Positions 17,086 through 26,631 of a stretch of DNA of 64,000 bases are shown here, piece after piece; the stretch's first letter is position 1, and every line of letters starts with the position of its first letter. Position numbers and translations under genes: made by a program. The notes below the pieces were generated by a model. The model searched no databases. It saw only the letters and a program-made list of their open reading frames with translations, and was not told the DNA's origin. The stretch is from Acidovorax soli (GTDB lineage Bacteria > Pseudomonadota > Gammaproteobacteria > Burkholderiales > Burkholderiaceae_C). The DNA lies in the NCBI RefSeq assembly GCF_014207955.1, contig NZ_JACHLK010000003.1, forward strand, positions 186,001-250,000. The letters are read 5' to 3'.

Positions 17086-18705
17086 TCAAGCGTCCAACCA
17101 CACGTTCTCGGCAAACATGTAGCCCATCAGCCCGCCCACCGGGATGGGCGACAAGCCCTTGAGCTTGGTGCTGTGTCCGTCAATGCTGGCCAGGAACATG
17201 GGGATGCCGATCCCGGCATCGCTGTGGATCATGGTCTGCATGTCGGCATACATCTGCTTGCGCTTGGCCAGGTCGATTTCAGAGCGGGCCGCCTGCAGCA
17301 GTTGGTCGAATTGCGCGCTCTTCCAGCGCGACTCGTTCCACGGGGCATCGGACTTGAAGAACTGCGTCAGGAGGGTGTCGGCGTTGGGGCGCGGATTGAC
17401 ATTGCCAAACCCGACCGGGCTGTTGAGCCAATGGTTCGACCAATATCCGTCGACCGGCATGCGCTTGACGTCCAGATCCAGGCCGATGCGCTGGCCTGTC
17501 TGTTGTAGCAGTAGCGCGATCTCCACCGAATACATGGCGGCAGGCGATGTGACCACGGGGATCTTGCCCGTCACGCCGGACTTTTGCAGGTGGAACTTGG
17601 CCTTGTCCAGGTCGAACGGGCGCTGCGGCAGGTCCTTGAAGTAGAAGCGGTTGGTGGGGTCGATGGGCTGGTCGTTGCCTACCACGGCATTGTCCAGCGC
17701 GATGGTCTTCTTCATCTGCTCGCGGTCGAACATGTACTTCATGGCCATCACGAAATCGGGGTTCATGCCTGGCCCCATGTCCTTGCGCAGGATGAGATCG
17801 GTGTACTGGCCCGACTGGGTGGTCATGATGGTAAAACCCGGCGTGCCCTTGACGCGCGCCACGGAGCGCGGGTTGATGACGCCCACCAGGTCGATGCCGC
17901 CCGACAGCAGCGCGTTGACGCGTGCGTTTTCATCACCGATACCCACGAACTCGATCTCGTCCAGATAGGGCTTTCCGGGCTTCCAGTAAGCATCGTTGCG
18001 CACGGTGACAGAGCGCACACCGGGCTTGAACTCCTTGAGCTTGTAGGGGCCTGTGCCGATGCCGGCGCTGAAATCGGTGGTCCCGTCCTTGACGATCTGG
18101 AAGTGCGAGGTGCCCAGGATCACCGGCAGGTCGGCGTTGGGGGCCGACAGCACGACGGTCACTTCGTTCGGGCCGCTGGCACGCACGGCCTCAATCTGCT
18201 CGGCCAGCACCTTGGCTTTGGACGCCGTGGCCGGGTCCTTGTGGCGCAGGATGGAAAACACCACGTCGGCCGGCGACAACGCCTTGCCATCGTGGAACAC
18301 CACCCCTTTGCGCAGTGTGAACACCCAGGTCTTGGCGTCCTGCGTGTTGAACGACTCTGCCAGCGCGGGTTGGGGCGAGAGCTTGGCGTCCAGCACGGTC
18401 AGCCCGTTGTAGAGCATGTTGCAGCGCGAATAGTCGGTCTGGTTGGACTGCTTGGCCGGGTCCAGGGTGTCGGTAGCCGACGCAAACGCGCCAGCCACAC
18501 GAATGCGCCCGCCACGCTTTGGCGTCTGTGCATGGGCGCTGGTGGCCAGACTGGCAATACCGCCCGCCACCGTGGCCTGCATGCCGCACGCGGTCAGCAT
18601 GGCCAGTACGTCGCGCCGGGTGGCGCCGCGCTTGAGCGAACTCATAACGCGAAGGCTCTCGCTCGGACCGACAAGTTGCTCGAACTGTTTTTGGCTATCG
18701 CTCAT
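17086..18705 (-). CDS. Family-5 extracellular solute-binding protein (paralogue 2)
   Basis: 539 residues from the ATG at 18705, preferred because AGGAG lies ~7 bases upstream; the ATG at 18711 would be too close to it. It has a twin-arginine-like signal (GATRRDVLAMLTACGMQA ... TSAHAQ) and the SBP_bac_5 core (VFTLRKGVVFHDGKAL, GTGPYKLKEFKPG). It is a tandem duplicate of the 15422-17038 gene, with long identical blocks such as KRKQMYADMQTMIH. The duplication probably widens the ligand range of a single importer. The upstream neighbour, 81 bp away, is the FAD oxidase gene. Confidence 0.92.
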   Translation of the reverse strand: MSDSQKQFEQLVGPSESLRVMSSLKRGATRRDVLAMLTACGMQATVAGGIASLATSAHAQTPKRGGRIRVAGAFASATDTLDPAKQSNQTDYSRCNMLYNGLTVLDAKLSPQPALAESFNTQDAKTWVFTLRKGVVFHDGKALSPADVVFSILRHKDPATASKAKVLAEQIEAVRASGPNEVTVVLSAPNADLPVILGTSHFQIVKDGTTDFSAGIGTGPYKLKEFKPGVRSVTVRNDAYWKPGKPYLDEIEFVGIGDENARVNALLSGGIDLVGVINPRSVARVKGTPGFTIMTTQSGQYTDLILRKDMGPGMNPDFVMAMKYMFDREQMKKTIALDNAVVGNDQPIDPTNRFYFKDLPQRPFDLDKAKFHLQKSGVTGKIPVVTSPAAMYSVEIALLLQQTGQRIGLDLDVKRMPVDGYWSNHWLNSPVGFGNVNPRPNADTLLTQFFKSDAPWNESRWKSAQFDQLLQAARSEIDLAKRKQMYADMQTMIHSDAGIGIPMFLASIDGHSTKLKGLSPIPVGGLMGYMFAENVWLDA

Positions 18706-18786
18706 GGTCATGCTCCTGGTTGAAAAAGGGATCGCGGGTTGAGTTGTCAAAAATGTAAAAAGCGTGGCAGCACGCTAGTACCACCT

Positions 18787-20079
18787 TCAGGCCAGCCGGT
18801 CCTTGAGCCGGAAGTACAGACCCACTGCCGGCAGGAACCAGGGGGGGCCGAAATGGCCCGGGATAGCCGGCCAGCGCCGGTCCTTCCAGGGGTTGGCTGC
18901 GGCATCGCCCGCCATCACCTCGGCCATGCGCTGGCCCATGTGCACCGACATCTGCGTGCCGTGACCGCTGTAGCCCATCGAATAGAAAACGCCGTCGCGC
19001 TCGCCCGCCTGGGGAAGGCGGTCCTGCGTCACATCCACCAGGCCGCCCCAGCAGTAGTCCAGGCGCACCGGGCCCAGCTGCGGAAAGGTCTCGGCCAGGC
19101 CCGCACGCAGGATCTCGCCGCTGGCGGCGTCCGATTGCGGGCTGGAGATGGCAAACCGCGCGCGCCCGCCAAACACCAGCCGGTGGTCCGGCGTGAGGCG
19201 AAAGTAGTGGTGGATGTTGGCGATGGTGGTGTAGGTGCGGCGCTCGCGCAGCAGGGCGTTCGCACGTTCGGCGCCCAGAGGCTCCGTCACTACGATGAAG
19301 CTGCCGATCGGAACGATGCGCCGGCGCAGCCAGCCAAAGCTGCCGTAGCCGCCGTGGCGCGAGGCGCCCGTGGCCAGCAGCACCTGGTCGGCCGCCACCA
19401 CACCGTGGCTGGTATGCAGGCGGTGCGCATGGCCCTGCACGCGCTCCAGGCGGTCTACCCTCGTGCCGGTGCAGATCTGGGCGCCCTGGCGCTGCGCGGC
19501 AAGGGCCAACCCCTGGGCGAAGCGGCCCATGTGCATCTGGGCACTGCGCTTGTACAGCAAGCCCCCGTGGAAGCGTTCGCTTTGCACCTCGCCGCGGACG
19601 CGGGCGGCGTCGAGGATTTCCACATCCGTATCCACGCCATCGGCCACCAGCCGTTCGGCGCTGCGCTGCAGCGCCTCCAATTGATAGGGCCGGGTGGCCA
19701 GCTTGAGCTTGCCATGGCGCAGGAAGTCGCAGTCGATGCGCTCCTGTGCCACCAGCCGGTCTACGGTGTCCACCGCATCGTCGTAGGCACGGTACCAGGC
19801 GCGGGCCTGGGGCACGCCTACCCGCGCGGCCACATCCGCATAGTCCACGGCCAGGCCGTTGTTCACATGGCCGCCGTTGCGGCCCGAGGCTTCGGGCGCC
19901 ACCGTGGTCCCGGCCTCCAGCACCACCACGCGCGCACCCCGGCGGGCCAGCGCCAGCGCCGCCGACAGGCCGGTGAAGCCGCCACCCACGATGGCCACAT
20001 CCACCTTGGCCGGCAAGCTGCCCACGGCGGGGGACTGCCAGACGGGCATGCCTTCTTTCCAGTACGAATCGAGCTTCAT
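18787..20079 (-). CDS. FAD-dependent amine oxidase of the DAO/PuuB type
   Basis: About 430 residues from the ATG at 20079 (MKLDSYWKEGMPVW). An N-terminal Rossmann FAD site is clear (VDVAIVGGGFTGLSAALALARRG, with EAG closing the fold), followed by the SGRNGGHVNNGL loop seen in gamma-glutamylputrescine oxidases. The C-terminus has GYSGHGTQMSVHMGQRMAEV. Such enzymes oxidise an amine or imino-acid C-N bond to an aldehyde or imine plus H2O2. The next gene upstream is an aldehyde dehydrogenase and gabD lies downstream, as in Puu-like pathways. No PuuA-like ligase is in the window, so the substrate is open. Confidence 0.85.
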   Translation of the reverse strand: MKLDSYWKEGMPVWQSPAVGSLPAKVDVAIVGGGFTGLSAALALARRGARVVVLEAGTTVAPEASGRNGGHVNNGLAVDYADVAARVGVPQARAWYRAYDDAVDTVDRLVAQERIDCDFLRHGKLKLATRPYQLEALQRSAERLVADGVDTDVEILDAARVRGEVQSERFHGGLLYKRSAQMHMGRFAQGLALAAQRQGAQICTGTRVDRLERVQGHAHRLHTSHGVVAADQVLLATGASRHGGYGSFGWLRRRIVPIGSFIVVTEPLGAERANALLRERRTYTTIANIHHYFRLTPDHRLVFGGRARFAISSPQSDAASGEILRAGLAETFPQLGPVRLDYCWGGLVDVTQDRLPQAGERDGVFYSMGYSGHGTQMSVHMGQRMAEVMAGDAAANPWKDRRWPAIPGHFGPPWFLPAVGLYFRLKDRLA

Positions 20080-20321
20080 GGTGATGGACACGTAATTGAC
20101 AGGTTGCAAGGTGAGACGGCTTGTGCCGGATCAGAGCCTCACCATCGTTGGTCGCACCGTGGAATTACGGTTTGCGACAAGATGATGTCGATGAGATTGG
20201 AGCACTCCACAACGCAGAACGTGTTGGGAAATGCCCCCCATGCACGCGACAAAATTGCGCATTGCGTGGGGTGCTTTGGCATGTCGTGTGGCGCGCACAG
20301 CATGGGTGCAAAACCGCACCA

Positions 20322-21803
20322 TTAGTGCGCCGCAGCAAAGTCGACCAGCACACTCTTGAAGCGCAGATTGGCCTCCACCGCCTGCCGCCCCAGGTCCTTG
20401 CCGATGCCCGATTGGTGGTAGCCACCGGTGGGGATGACAAAGTCCGCGCTGCGGCCATAGCGGTTGATCCATACTGTGCCGGCGGAGATGCCGCGCATGC
20501 AGCGCAATGCCCGGCCAATATCCGCCGTGTGCACACCTGCCGCCAGGCCGTAGTGGGCGTGCGTCGCGAGCGCCAGGCCCTCTTCTTCGGTGTCGAAGCT
20601 CTGCACCGTGAGTACGGGGCCGAAGATCTCCTCTTGCACCGCGGGGTTGTCGACCGACACGTCCTGCAACAAGGTGGGCTGGAAGTAGGCGCCGCCCGCC
20701 CCCCCCTCGAACAGGCCGCCGCCGCAGCGCACCTGGGCGCCCACGCTGCGTGCGCGCTCCACGATGTCCTGCATCCGCGCCGCCTGCGGGGCAGAGATGA
20801 TGGGCGGCAGCGTGGCCTGCTCATCCCAGGTGGCGCCGGGGCGCAGCGCCGCAAAGCGCTGCACGATGCGCTCCACCAGCGCATCGGCAATGCCACGCTG
20901 CACGATGAGCCGCGAGCCCGCCACGCACACCTGGCCAGCGTTGCCGGTGATGGCGCCGGCAATGATGCCGGCCAGGCGGTCCAGGTCGGGAGCGTCGTCA
21001 AACACCAGCTGCGGGCTCTTGCCACCCAGCTCCAGCGTCACGGGCTTGGGGCCCTGCAATGCACAGCTGGCCATGATGGCGGCACCGGTGCGCGTGGAGC
21101 CGGTGAACGTCATCTTGGAAATGAGGGGGTGGCGCGTGAGCGCATCGCCCGTGGTGCGGCCGTCGCCCTGCACGATGTTGAAGATGCCTGGCGGCACGCC
21201 TGCCTCAATGGCCAGCTGCGCCAGGCGCACGGCGGAAAACGGCGTCATTTCGGAAGGCTTGAGCACCACGGCGTTGCCTGCAGCCAGCGCCGCGCCCACC
21301 TTCCAGGACACCATCACGAGCGGAAAATTCCAGGGCGTGATCGCCCCCACCACTCCATAGGGCTCCGCCACCACCAGGCCCAGATGGTCATGCCGCGTGG
21401 CGGCCACCTCGCCCCCCAGCTTGTCGGCGTATTCGGCAAAGAAGCGCAGGCCTTCGGCGGTGAAGGGAACATCCCACGCCATGGCGTCGCGCACGGGCCG
21501 GGTGGAACACACCGCCTCCAGCGGGGCCATCTGCGGCGCATCGGCTTCGATCAGGTCCGCCCAGCGGCGCAGCACGCGGGCACGCTCGCGCGGTGCCCGG
21601 CGGGCCCAGTCGGAAGTACGCCAGGCGCGCCATGCATCCTGCACTGCGGCATCGACGGTCGAAGCATCCGCCACCGGCAGTTCGGTGTGCACCTGCCCGT
21701 CAGAAGGGCGCAGCACCGCAAGGCGCGCGGTATCAGAAACTAATTTGCCGCCGATGAAATGGCCGGAGGCAACCGTGATGGTTTGGGGGTCGAAAAGTGG
21801 CAT
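20322..21803 (-). CDS. NAD-dependent aldehyde dehydrogenase
   Basis: 493 residues from the ATG at 21803; the frame is open upstream but that part overlaps the divergent GNAT gene. Aldehyde-dehydrogenase marks are ITPWNFPLVMVSWK, KPSEMTPF, FTGSTRTGAAI, ELGGKSPQL (base Glu), GNAGQVCVAGSR (catalytic Cys) and EEIFGPVLTV. It resembles PuuC/betaine-aldehyde-type enzymes. It heads the minus-strand set and is followed after 242 bp by the PuuB-like oxidase, whose aldehyde product it probably oxidises. Confidence 0.88.
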   Translation of the reverse strand: MPLFDPQTITVASGHFIGGKLVSDTARLAVLRPSDGQVHTELPVADASTVDAAVQDAWRAWRTSDWARRAPRERARVLRRWADLIEADAPQMAPLEAVCSTRPVRDAMAWDVPFTAEGLRFFAEYADKLGGEVAATRHDHLGLVVAEPYGVVGAITPWNFPLVMVSWKVGAALAAGNAVVLKPSEMTPFSAVRLAQLAIEAGVPPGIFNIVQGDGRTTGDALTRHPLISKMTFTGSTRTGAAIMASCALQGPKPVTLELGGKSPQLVFDDAPDLDRLAGIIAGAITGNAGQVCVAGSRLIVQRGIADALVERIVQRFAALRPGATWDEQATLPPIISAPQAARMQDIVERARSVGAQVRCGGGLFEGGAGGAYFQPTLLQDVSVDNPAVQEEIFGPVLTVQSFDTEEEGLALATHAHYGLAAGVHTADIGRALRCMRGISAGTVWINRYGRSADFVIPTGGYHQSGIGKDLGRQAVEANLRFKSVLVDFAAAH

Positions 21804-22035
21804 GGCAAAGGGGTTCCCGCAGGTCCGGGCAGGGAGTGGAAAAGGATGGTTGATGCTAGGCACTAAGGCCCAGCATTTGTGTCCATAACGCCCCGCCAGG
21901 CCGCAGCAAATTGCAAAACCTATGCCCCCTGCAGACGATGCTTGCAAGTTGCGGGCAAACCCCGATTCAGCACTGGTGCAACACGGGGATGTCGTCCAAG
22001 ATAAGCACCAATTTCCATTGCCAGAGGTGCTTCCC

Positions 22036-22935
22036 ATGCCGCCAAAATCAGCTGCTTTTCTTTCGCAGGCCGCCAGCGCCGTCGCCGACGACGGGGTCGT
22101 GCTGCGCACCATGACCGCCGACGATCTGCCCGAAGCACAGGCGCTGTCGGCCGAGATGCGCTGGCCCCACCGCCCGGTGGACTGGGAGCAGGTGTTTACG
22201 CACAGCGAAGGCCTGGTGGCCGAGCGCGACGGGAAGATCGTGGCCACCGCCCAGCGCTGGCTCTGGGGCGAGCACCACGCCACCATCGGCCTCGTGATCG
22301 TGTCGCCCGCATGCCAGGGCCGGCGCATCGGCCACCGGCTGATGTGCACACTTCTGGAGGGCCTGGACGATCGCACAGTGCTGCTGCAGGCCACGGCCGA
22401 GGGCCGGGGACTGTACGAGCGGCTGGGTTTTGTGCGCACTGGCGAGATCCGCCAACACCAGGGCGTGGCGCAACCCACCCCGCTGATCGCGCTGCCTGCC
22501 GGCTGGCGCCTGCGGCCTGCGGGCCTGAACGAAGCCCAGGCCCTTCACCAACTGGATGAGGGTGCGCGCGGCATGCCGCGGACCGCACTTATCGACGAAC
22601 TGATTGCCCAGGCCGACGCTTGCGTGGTCCTAGACCACGAGGGCACGCAGAAGGGCTTTGCCATCCTGCGCCGCTTTGGGCGTGGACATGCCATCGGCCC
22701 GGTGGTCGCTCCTGACGCGGTGAGCGCCAAGGCCCTGATTGCCCACCTGGCGGGCATGAACGCCGGCCGCTTCACTCGCATCGATATAGATTTCGAGTCG
22801 GGCCTAGCCGAGTGGTTGGAGAGCATTGGCCTCTTGCGTGTCGATGCACCCACCACGATGGTCCGCGGCGCGCCGCTGCAGCACCCCGCCGGGGCACCAC
22901 AGCTGTATGCCATCGTGACCCAGGCGCTCTGCTGA
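22036..22935 (+). CDS. GNAT-family N-acetyltransferase
   Basis: 299 residues from the ATG at 22036 with AGAGGTG ~7 bases upstream. The N-terminal GNAT fold shows the acetyl-CoA loop VSPACQGRRIGHRLMCTLLE (~100) and the GRGLYERLGFVRTGEI strand (~140). The C-terminal ~110 residues form a second acetyltransferase-like domain as in two-domain YitH-like proteins. The acceptor is unknown. It leads the plus-strand group and is divergent from the aldehyde dehydrogenase over a 232-bp promoter region. Confidence 0.85.
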   Translation: MPPKSAAFLSQAASAVADDGVVLRTMTADDLPEAQALSAEMRWPHRPVDWEQVFTHSEGLVAERDGKIVATAQRWLWGEHHATIGLVIVSPACQGRRIGHRLMCTLLEGLDDRTVLLQATAEGRGLYERLGFVRTGEIRQHQGVAQPTPLIALPAGWRLRPAGLNEAQALHQLDEGARGMPRTALIDELIAQADACVVLDHEGTQKGFAILRRFGRGHAIGPVVAPDAVSAKALIAHLAGMNAGRFTRIDIDFESGLAEWLESIGLLRVDAPTTMVRGAPLQHPAGAPQLYAIVTQALC

Positions 22936-22989
22936 TCCACCGCCCCCCATGGACCGGTCACGACAACGGCAGGCAACAGGAGACATTAC

Positions 22990-23301
22990 ATGAGCCAACG
23001 ATTTGTCCGTCTGGCAGAGGAAACCCGCACCCGCGTGCGCATCTTGATCGATGGGGAGATGGCCGCTGTACTGGCTGGCGACACCCTGATGGTCGCATTG
23101 CTCAACAACACGCGGCACCTGCGCGAGTCTGAATTCGGCGATGGGAAACGCGCCGGCTTCTGCCTGATGGGAGCCTGCCAGGACTGCTGGGTGTGGACCG
23201 CTGACGGCCACCGGCTGCGCGCCTGCACCACGGCAGTGGAAGAAGGCATGCACATCGTGACCCACCAACCGGAGGCAACATGGCCCAACCGCCACGCGTA
23301 G
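22990..23301 (+). CDS. Small [2Fe-2S] subunit of a three-subunit FAD amino-acid/opine dehydrogenase
   Basis: 103 residues. The plant-ferredoxin-like cluster motif GFCLMGACQDC ... RAC (C-x4-C-x2-C then a fourth Cys) is complete. It matches in size and pattern the small subunits of opine oxidases, D-hydroxyproline dehydrogenase and HCN synthase (HcnA), which pass electrons from the flavin subunits. Its end overlaps the next gene by 22 bases, indicating tight coupling. Confidence 0.88.
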   Translation: MSQRFVRLAEETRTRVRILIDGEMAAVLAGDTLMVALLNNTRHLRESEFGDGKRAGFCLMGACQDCWVWTADGHRLRACTTAVEEGMHIVTHQPEATWPNRHA

Positions 23302-24662
23302 TCATTATCGGAGCCGGCCCTGCAGGGGTGCGCTGCGCGCAGACCCTGGTCGCTGCTGGCCTGCGCCCCACGGTAGTGGACGAGAACCGGCGCGACGGTG
23401 GACAGATCTACCGTCGCCAGCCCGACAACTTCTCACGCTCCTACGCCACGTTGTATGGCACCGAAGCCGAGCGCGCACAGGCGCTGCACGCAAGCTTCGA
23501 TGCGCTGCGGGACCAGATCGACTACCACCCCCACACGTTGGCCTGGAACATTGCCGACCAGCAGGTGCATGTGGCGTGCGACGAACGTGCCTCAGCCCTG
23601 CCCTTTGATGCGCTGGTGATCTGCGCGGGCGCGACCGACCGGCTGATGCCGGTGAAGGGGTGGCAACTGGCGGGCACCTATAGCCTGGGTGCGGCGCAGA
23701 TCGCGTTGAAAGCGCAGGCCTGCGCCATCGGCCGCCGGATCGTCTTCATGGGAACTGGGCCCTTGCTCTACTTGGTGGCGTCGCAGTACATCAAAGCAGG
23801 AGCCAACGTGGCCGCCGTGCTGGACACCTCGCCCCTAGCGGGGCGTGTGGCCGCCCTGCCCAAACTGCTGGCTCGGCCCTCTGTGCTGCTCAACGGCATT
23901 GCCTTGGTGGCCAGTATCAAGCGTGCAGGCGTGCTGGTCCTGACGGGAATCACGCCGATGGAGATCACGGGCGACGCAGATACCGGCGTTCAAGGCGTCA
24001 CGGTGAGCGACGCCGGCGGCGGCACCCATACCTTCGCCTGCGACGCGGTGGCTACTGGCTACCACCTTCGCCCCGAAACCCAGCTGGCAGACTTGGCACG
24101 ATGCGCATTCCACTTCGATCAGGAAACGCGCCAGTGGCTGCCCGAGGTGAGCGAGGAGGGCCGCACCTCGGTGCCCAATGTCTACCTGGCGGGCGATGGC
24201 ATGCGGGTACTGGGCGCGGATGCCGCCGAGATCGCAGGGCGCCTGGCCGCGATGGCGGTGCTCAAGGACTTGCACCTGAACGTAGATGATGTGCAGGCCA
24301 AGCAGCTGCGTATCCAGCGGGCCACGATGGAGCGCTTCCGAAAGGGCCTGGCGCAAGCCTTTCCGTGGCCTGCGCAGCAAGTTGCTCAATTGCCCGACGA
24401 GACCATCGTCTGTCGATGCGAGGCCATCACCGCTGGTGAGCTGCGCCGCGCGGTGTGCGAAATGGGCGCGCATGAAGCAAACCGCGCCAAGGCCTTCAGT
24501 CGGGTGGGGATGGGGCGCTGCCAGGGGCGTTACTGCGGGCACGCTGGCGCTGAGGTGATCGCCAGCGCGGCCGGAGTACCTGTGGAACAGGTCGGCCGCC
24601 TGCGCGGCCAGGCGCCGGTCAAACCGCTGCCCATCGCAGCGCGTGAGGAGAAAGCAGCATGA
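23280..24662 (+). CDS. FAD/NAD(P)-binding and BFD-domain subunit of the three-subunit dehydrogenase
   Basis: 460 residues. The N-terminal FAD site is VVIIGAGPAGVRCAQTLVAAG, a second dinucleotide fold lies at ~150 (RIVFMGTGPLLYLVAS), and the C-terminus is a bacterioferredoxin-associated-ferredoxin domain with CRCE ... RCQGRYC Cys residues (~380-425). Length and layout fit the OoxA/NoxA/HcnB family. The start lies inside the [2Fe-2S] gene and the stop overlaps the next start (ATGA). Substrate not determinable from sequence. Confidence 0.88.
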   Translation: MAQPPRVVIIGAGPAGVRCAQTLVAAGLRPTVVDENRRDGGQIYRRQPDNFSRSYATLYGTEAERAQALHASFDALRDQIDYHPHTLAWNIADQQVHVACDERASALPFDALVICAGATDRLMPVKGWQLAGTYSLGAAQIALKAQACAIGRRIVFMGTGPLLYLVASQYIKAGANVAAVLDTSPLAGRVAALPKLLARPSVLLNGIALVASIKRAGVLVLTGITPMEITGDADTGVQGVTVSDAGGGTHTFACDAVATGYHLRPETQLADLARCAFHFDQETRQWLPEVSEEGRTSVPNVYLAGDGMRVLGADAAEIAGRLAAMAVLKDLHLNVDDVQAKQLRIQRATMERFRKGLAQAFPWPAQQVAQLPDETIVCRCEAITAGELRRAVCEMGAHEANRAKAFSRVGMGRCQGRYCGHAGAEVIASAAGVPVEQVGRLRGQAPVKPLPIAAREEKAA

Positions 24663-25804
24663 GCGCGTTGAAAGCCGATGTCATTGTCGTCGGTGGCGGC
24701 TTCATGGGGGCAGCCAGCGCATTTTTTCTGCGCCAACGCGGTGCATCTGTGATCTTGCTGGAGCGCGGCCTGATCGGCCAGCAGGCCAGCGGCGTGAACT
24801 TTGGCAACGTACGCCGCCAGGGCCGCGCCATCGAGCAATTGCCATTGGCCAACCGATCGCGCGAGATCTGGGGCCGGCTCAAGGAACTGATTGGCGAGGA
24901 CGTGGAGCTGATGCTCAGCGGCCACCTGCGCATTGGCTACCGCTCAGAACATGCCGAGCGCCTGGAAACCTACGCGCGCGATGCCCAGCCCTACGGCCTG
25001 GGCCTGCAGATGCTCACAGCCCAGGCGTTACGCGAGCGCTTTCCGTTCTTGGGGCCCGAGGTCACAGCCGGCTGCTACGCCCCGCACGACGGCCACGCCA
25101 ACCCGCGACTGGCAGCGCCAGCCTTTGGGCGCGCTGCAGTGCGCGCGGGCGCCCAGGTGTTTGAAAACACCGAGATCCTCCATATCGAAAAAGCGGGAGA
25201 GGACTTTGTGGTGCAGGCCGCAGATGGCCGCCAGTTTGCCGCGCCCGCTGTGCTGATCACCGCCGGCGCCTGGGGCGACCGCATCAGCGCCGCTTTTGGC
25301 GAGCCCGTGCCGCTGCAGGTCAAGGGCCCGCAGATGTGCGTGACCGAACCCGTGCCCTACGCCATCGCGCCGACGATTGGCCTCGCCACCGACGTGCCCG
25401 AGGAAGTTGTCTACTTCCGCCAGGTGGCGCGGGGCAACATTGTGATTGGCGGCGGCGGCCATGAGCCCGTGGACATGGAAAACCGACGCGCCTACGTTCA
25501 CCCCCGCCGCACACTCATGACGCTGGCGCAGCTTCCGCGGGTGGTGCCGGCATTCAACCGCCTGAACATCATCCGCGTGTGGAGCGGGATTGAGGGCTAT
25601 ATGCAGGACAACCGCCCTGTGATGGGGCCCAGCGCTCGCGTGCCTGGCCTGTACTACGCGTTCGGATTCTCAGGCCACGGCTTTCAGCTGGGGCCTGGGG
25701 TGGGCGATGTCATGGCCGAGTTAATCAAGACCGGCGCTACTAGCACCCCCATTGGTCAGTACCACATCGGGCGCTTTGCCGCGTCAGCGGTGCAGGCGGC
25801 ATAG
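24659..25804 (+). CDS. DAO-type FAD subunit of the three-subunit dehydrogenase
   Basis: 381 residues with an N-terminal FAD site (ADVIVVGGGFMGAASAFFLRQ, then ERG) and the C-terminal GFSGHGFQLGPGVGDVMAEL typical of DadA/SoxB/OoxB/HcnC catalytic subunits. It should oxidise the C-N bond of an amino or imino acid, with electrons passing through the two partner subunits to the respiratory chain. ATGA overlap with the upstream subunit gene. The cluster's context is catabolic, so a cyanide-forming role is unlikely. Confidence 0.88.
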   Translation: MSALKADVIVVGGGFMGAASAFFLRQRGASVILLERGLIGQQASGVNFGNVRRQGRAIEQLPLANRSREIWGRLKELIGEDVELMLSGHLRIGYRSEHAERLETYARDAQPYGLGLQMLTAQALRERFPFLGPEVTAGCYAPHDGHANPRLAAPAFGRAAVRAGAQVFENTEILHIEKAGEDFVVQAADGRQFAAPAVLITAGAWGDRISAAFGEPVPLQVKGPQMCVTEPVPYAIAPTIGLATDVPEEVVYFRQVARGNIVIGGGGHEPVDMENRRAYVHPRRTLMTLAQLPRVVPAFNRLNIIRVWSGIEGYMQDNRPVMGPSARVPGLYYAFGFSGHGFQLGPGVGDVMAELIKTGATSTPIGQYHIGRFAASAVQAA

Positions 25805-25848
25805 CCCATTTGCGCTCCTTCTTTTCCATTCTTCTATTCCAAACCAGC

Positions 25849-26625
25849 ATGTCCAACCTGCAGCCTGCACTGACCCCCGCAACCCCTGCGTCTACCGTGC
25901 GCTCTTTCGTCGATCTACGGGCGTTTGCGCTCGATGGCCGCCAAGGCGTCACCGTGGCGTCTTCGGCCGGGGACGACCCCTTTCTTGCCAATCGCCGCAT
26001 ACTGGACTGGGCGCCCGATGGCCCAGTGACTGCGGGTGTCATCACCCTCGCCACTGGCAGCGGAGCGGTGCTCGCCTTGCCTGCGGATGAGTTCATCATC
26101 GTTCACGAAGGCCGCTTCACGCTTGCACAACAAGGCCAGCGCCAGAGCACCACCCTCACTCTGGAGGCCGGTCAGAGCGCCGTGATTCCGCATGGAGCAG
26201 CGTTCACTTGGACGGCAAGAGGACCGGTATCGCTGGTCTTCACCCGCTACAGCCGGAGCCAGCTCGGTAGCGGCACTATCGTGCCCATTCAGCAGTCACC
26301 CGACCTAAAGCCCTCTGGCACGCCGCCTGTGGACCTGCTGACCACCGCCGCTCCATCCTGTCGCAACTTCACCGACTATCAGTCGGCCGATGGCGAGTTC
26401 ATGTGCGGCACTTGGGATTCCACGCCCTACGCACGCCGGCCGCTGTTCTACAAGCACTTCGAGCTGATGTACCTGCTGCAAGGCAGCGTGGATTTTGTCG
26501 ACGAAGCAGGCAGCAGCGCCACGTTCTCGAAGGGTGACGTCTTCCTCGTCGAGCAAGGCGCGCGCTGCACCTGGGACAGCCGCGAGCAGGTGGCGAAGGT
26601 TTACGTGATCTACCGACCCAAGTAA
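25849..26625 (+). CDS. Bicupin protein
   Basis: 258 residues from the ATG at 25849. Two cupin barrels: the first at ~60-125 (DEFIIVHEGRFTLAQQG ... IPHGAAFTW), the second at ~180-250 (HFELMYLLQGSVDFVDEAG ... FLVEQGARCTWDS). The metal-ligand pattern is weakly conserved in the first barrel, as in DUF861-type cupins. It follows the dehydrogenase subunits by 44 bp and precedes a 2-hydroxyacid dehydrogenase by 6 bp, so it is part of the same operon. A role in handling an unstable imine or amide product is possible but not shown. Confidence 0.75.
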   Translation: MSNLQPALTPATPASTVRSFVDLRAFALDGRQGVTVASSAGDDPFLANRRILDWAPDGPVTAGVITLATGSGAVLALPADEFIIVHEGRFTLAQQGQRQSTTLTLEAGQSAVIPHGAAFTWTARGPVSLVFTRYSRSQLGSGTIVPIQQSPDLKPSGTPPVDLLTTAAPSCRNFTDYQSADGEFMCGTWDSTPYARRPLFYKHFELMYLLQGSVDFVDEAGSSATFSKGDVFLVEQGARCTWDSREQVAKVYVIYRPK

Positions 26626-26631
26626 GCCCCC

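Noticed and set aside
18739-20325. About 530-codon open frame opposite the PuuB-like oxidase
   Set aside because: Shadow frame; the opposite strand has a complete FAD-binding motif and family pattern.
22990-25804. Hydrogen cyanide synthase (hcnABC)
   Set aside because: Sizes and motifs fit, but the same family covers opine and D-hydroxyproline dehydrogenases, and the operon is followed by catabolic enzymes and no cyanide-protection gene. Cyanide production is not supported.
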